The notes below the pieces were generated by a model that was given only the letters and a program-made list of their open reading frames with translations, was not told the DNA's origin and did no database searches. Shown here piece after piece: positions 7,142 through 7,528 of a DNA stretch of 7,528 bases; the first letter of the stretch is position 1, and each line of letters opens with the position of its first letter. Made by a program: the position numbers and the translations under genes. This DNA comes from CAZFAT01 sp964517075 (GTDB lineage: Bacteria; Acidobacteriota; Vicinamibacteria; Vicinamibacterales; SCN-69-37): assembly GCA_964517075.1 (NCBI GenBank), contig CAZFAT010000140.1:1-7528 (forward strand), written 5' to 3'.

Positions 7142-7528
7142 GCGCCGCCGCCGGGGTCGGCGGAGGAGTGGGCTCGGCCCTGAGCACGGCGACCGACCGG
7201 CCACTCAGACGATAGCGCGTGCCGGTCCGGTAGATCCGCCCCTGGCGGCGCGCATCCGCGGTATCGATCAGACAGATCCAGGTGGGTCCGTGGTTACTCG
7301 ACGGCAGCGGAAAGGACACAGCGGCCTCGTCCGCGTTGAGCAGATACATGATGGTTTGGCCGATGATCGGCTGCCCCTCCTCGTCGACCTCGCCGAGGTC
7401 GCCGCCGGCGAGCATGGCGCCGAGACACTTGACGTGCTCCGCACTCCATTCGACGTCGGTCATTTCGCGTCCCGCCGGGCTCAGCCAGGTCACGTCCTTC
7501 TCGCCGGTCGATCGGATCTGCTGTCCCT
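7131..7528 (-). CDS. glgX: Glycogen debranching enzyme GlgX/TreX-type, C-terminal part (5' end beyond window)
   Basis: Only the last 131 complete codons are visible; the gene enters from beyond base 7528. GlgX/TreX enzymes (GH13 isoamylase type) hydrolyse alpha-1,6 branches of glycogen or limit dextrin, releasing linear maltodextrins in the cytoplasm. The visible part holds the family's DVTWLSPAGREMTD-like segment just after the barrel (near 7452-7496), then the C-terminal beta-sandwich with IMYLLNADEAAVSFPLP and a closing GRSVAVLR strand. The catalytic barrel is outside the window, so activity cannot be checked. A proline/alanine-rich tail (PTPPPTPAAAHAP) follows the last strand. The TGA stop at 7131-7133 lies inside treZ, giving an 11-base overlap and suggesting co-transcription with the trehalose genes, where it would supply the linear chains TreY uses. 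Assignment as GlgX/TreX rests on this C-terminal pattern plus context; another GH13 isoamylase-type debrancher is the main alternative. Confidence 0.85.
   Translation of the reverse strand, partial: GQQIRSTGEKDVTWLSPAGREMTDVEWSAEHVKCLGAMLAGGDLGEVDEEGQPIIGQTIMYLLNADEAAVSFPLPSSNHGPTWICLIDTADARRQGRIYRTGTRYRLSGRSVAVLRAEPTPPPTPAAAHAP

Overview
The window is a compact, GC-rich stretch of bacterial DNA. Every supportable gene lies on the minus strand, so the operon reads from high to low coordinates. It holds five genes, all of the GH13 alpha-amylase superfamily and all in alpha-glucan/trehalose metabolism: glgX (3' end only), treZ, treY, glgE and treS (5' end only). No RNA genes, CRISPR arrays, transposases or transcription factors were seen, and no non-coding stretch is longer than 44 bases. 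The strong G/C bias at third codon positions and the gene order suggest a soil- or sediment-type high-GC bacterium. An acidobacterial (Vicinamibacteria-like) or similar lineage is a guess from composition and gene order, not a demonstrated assignment.

Layout in the direction of transcription: the glycogen debranching enzyme GlgX ends at 7131 and overlaps treZ (start 7141) by 11 bases. TreZ ends in an ATGA overlap with treY (5258-5261). TreY ends at 2301 inside a 39-base near-perfect palindrome (2286-2324). A 44-base gap follows, and then glgE starts at 2256. GlgE ends in a second ATGA overlap with treS (277-280), which runs off the window at base 1. No promoter or terminator can be supported; the operon promoter presumably lies beyond 7528.

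Taken together, the genes join two pathways. GlgX (acting as the TreX-type debrancher), TreY and TreZ convert glycogen or maltodextrin into trehalose. TreS isomerises trehalose to maltose, and GlgE extends alpha-1,4-glucan from maltose-1-phosphate. The maltokinase needed to make maltose-1-phosphate, and the branching enzyme GlgB, are not visible; they may lie downstream of base 1 or be fused to TreS. Most catalytic residues expected for TreZ, TreY and GlgE can be identified, so these three enzymes appear intact.

The one element not explained by ordinary coding is the palindrome at the treY/glgE junction. It encodes the last seven residues and the stop codon of TreY, and it sits at the only non-overlapping junction in the operon. 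It looks like a REP-like dispersed palindrome or an mRNA processing/stability hairpin. Otherwise this is a conventional metabolic operon, and I found no convincing undescribed system in it.
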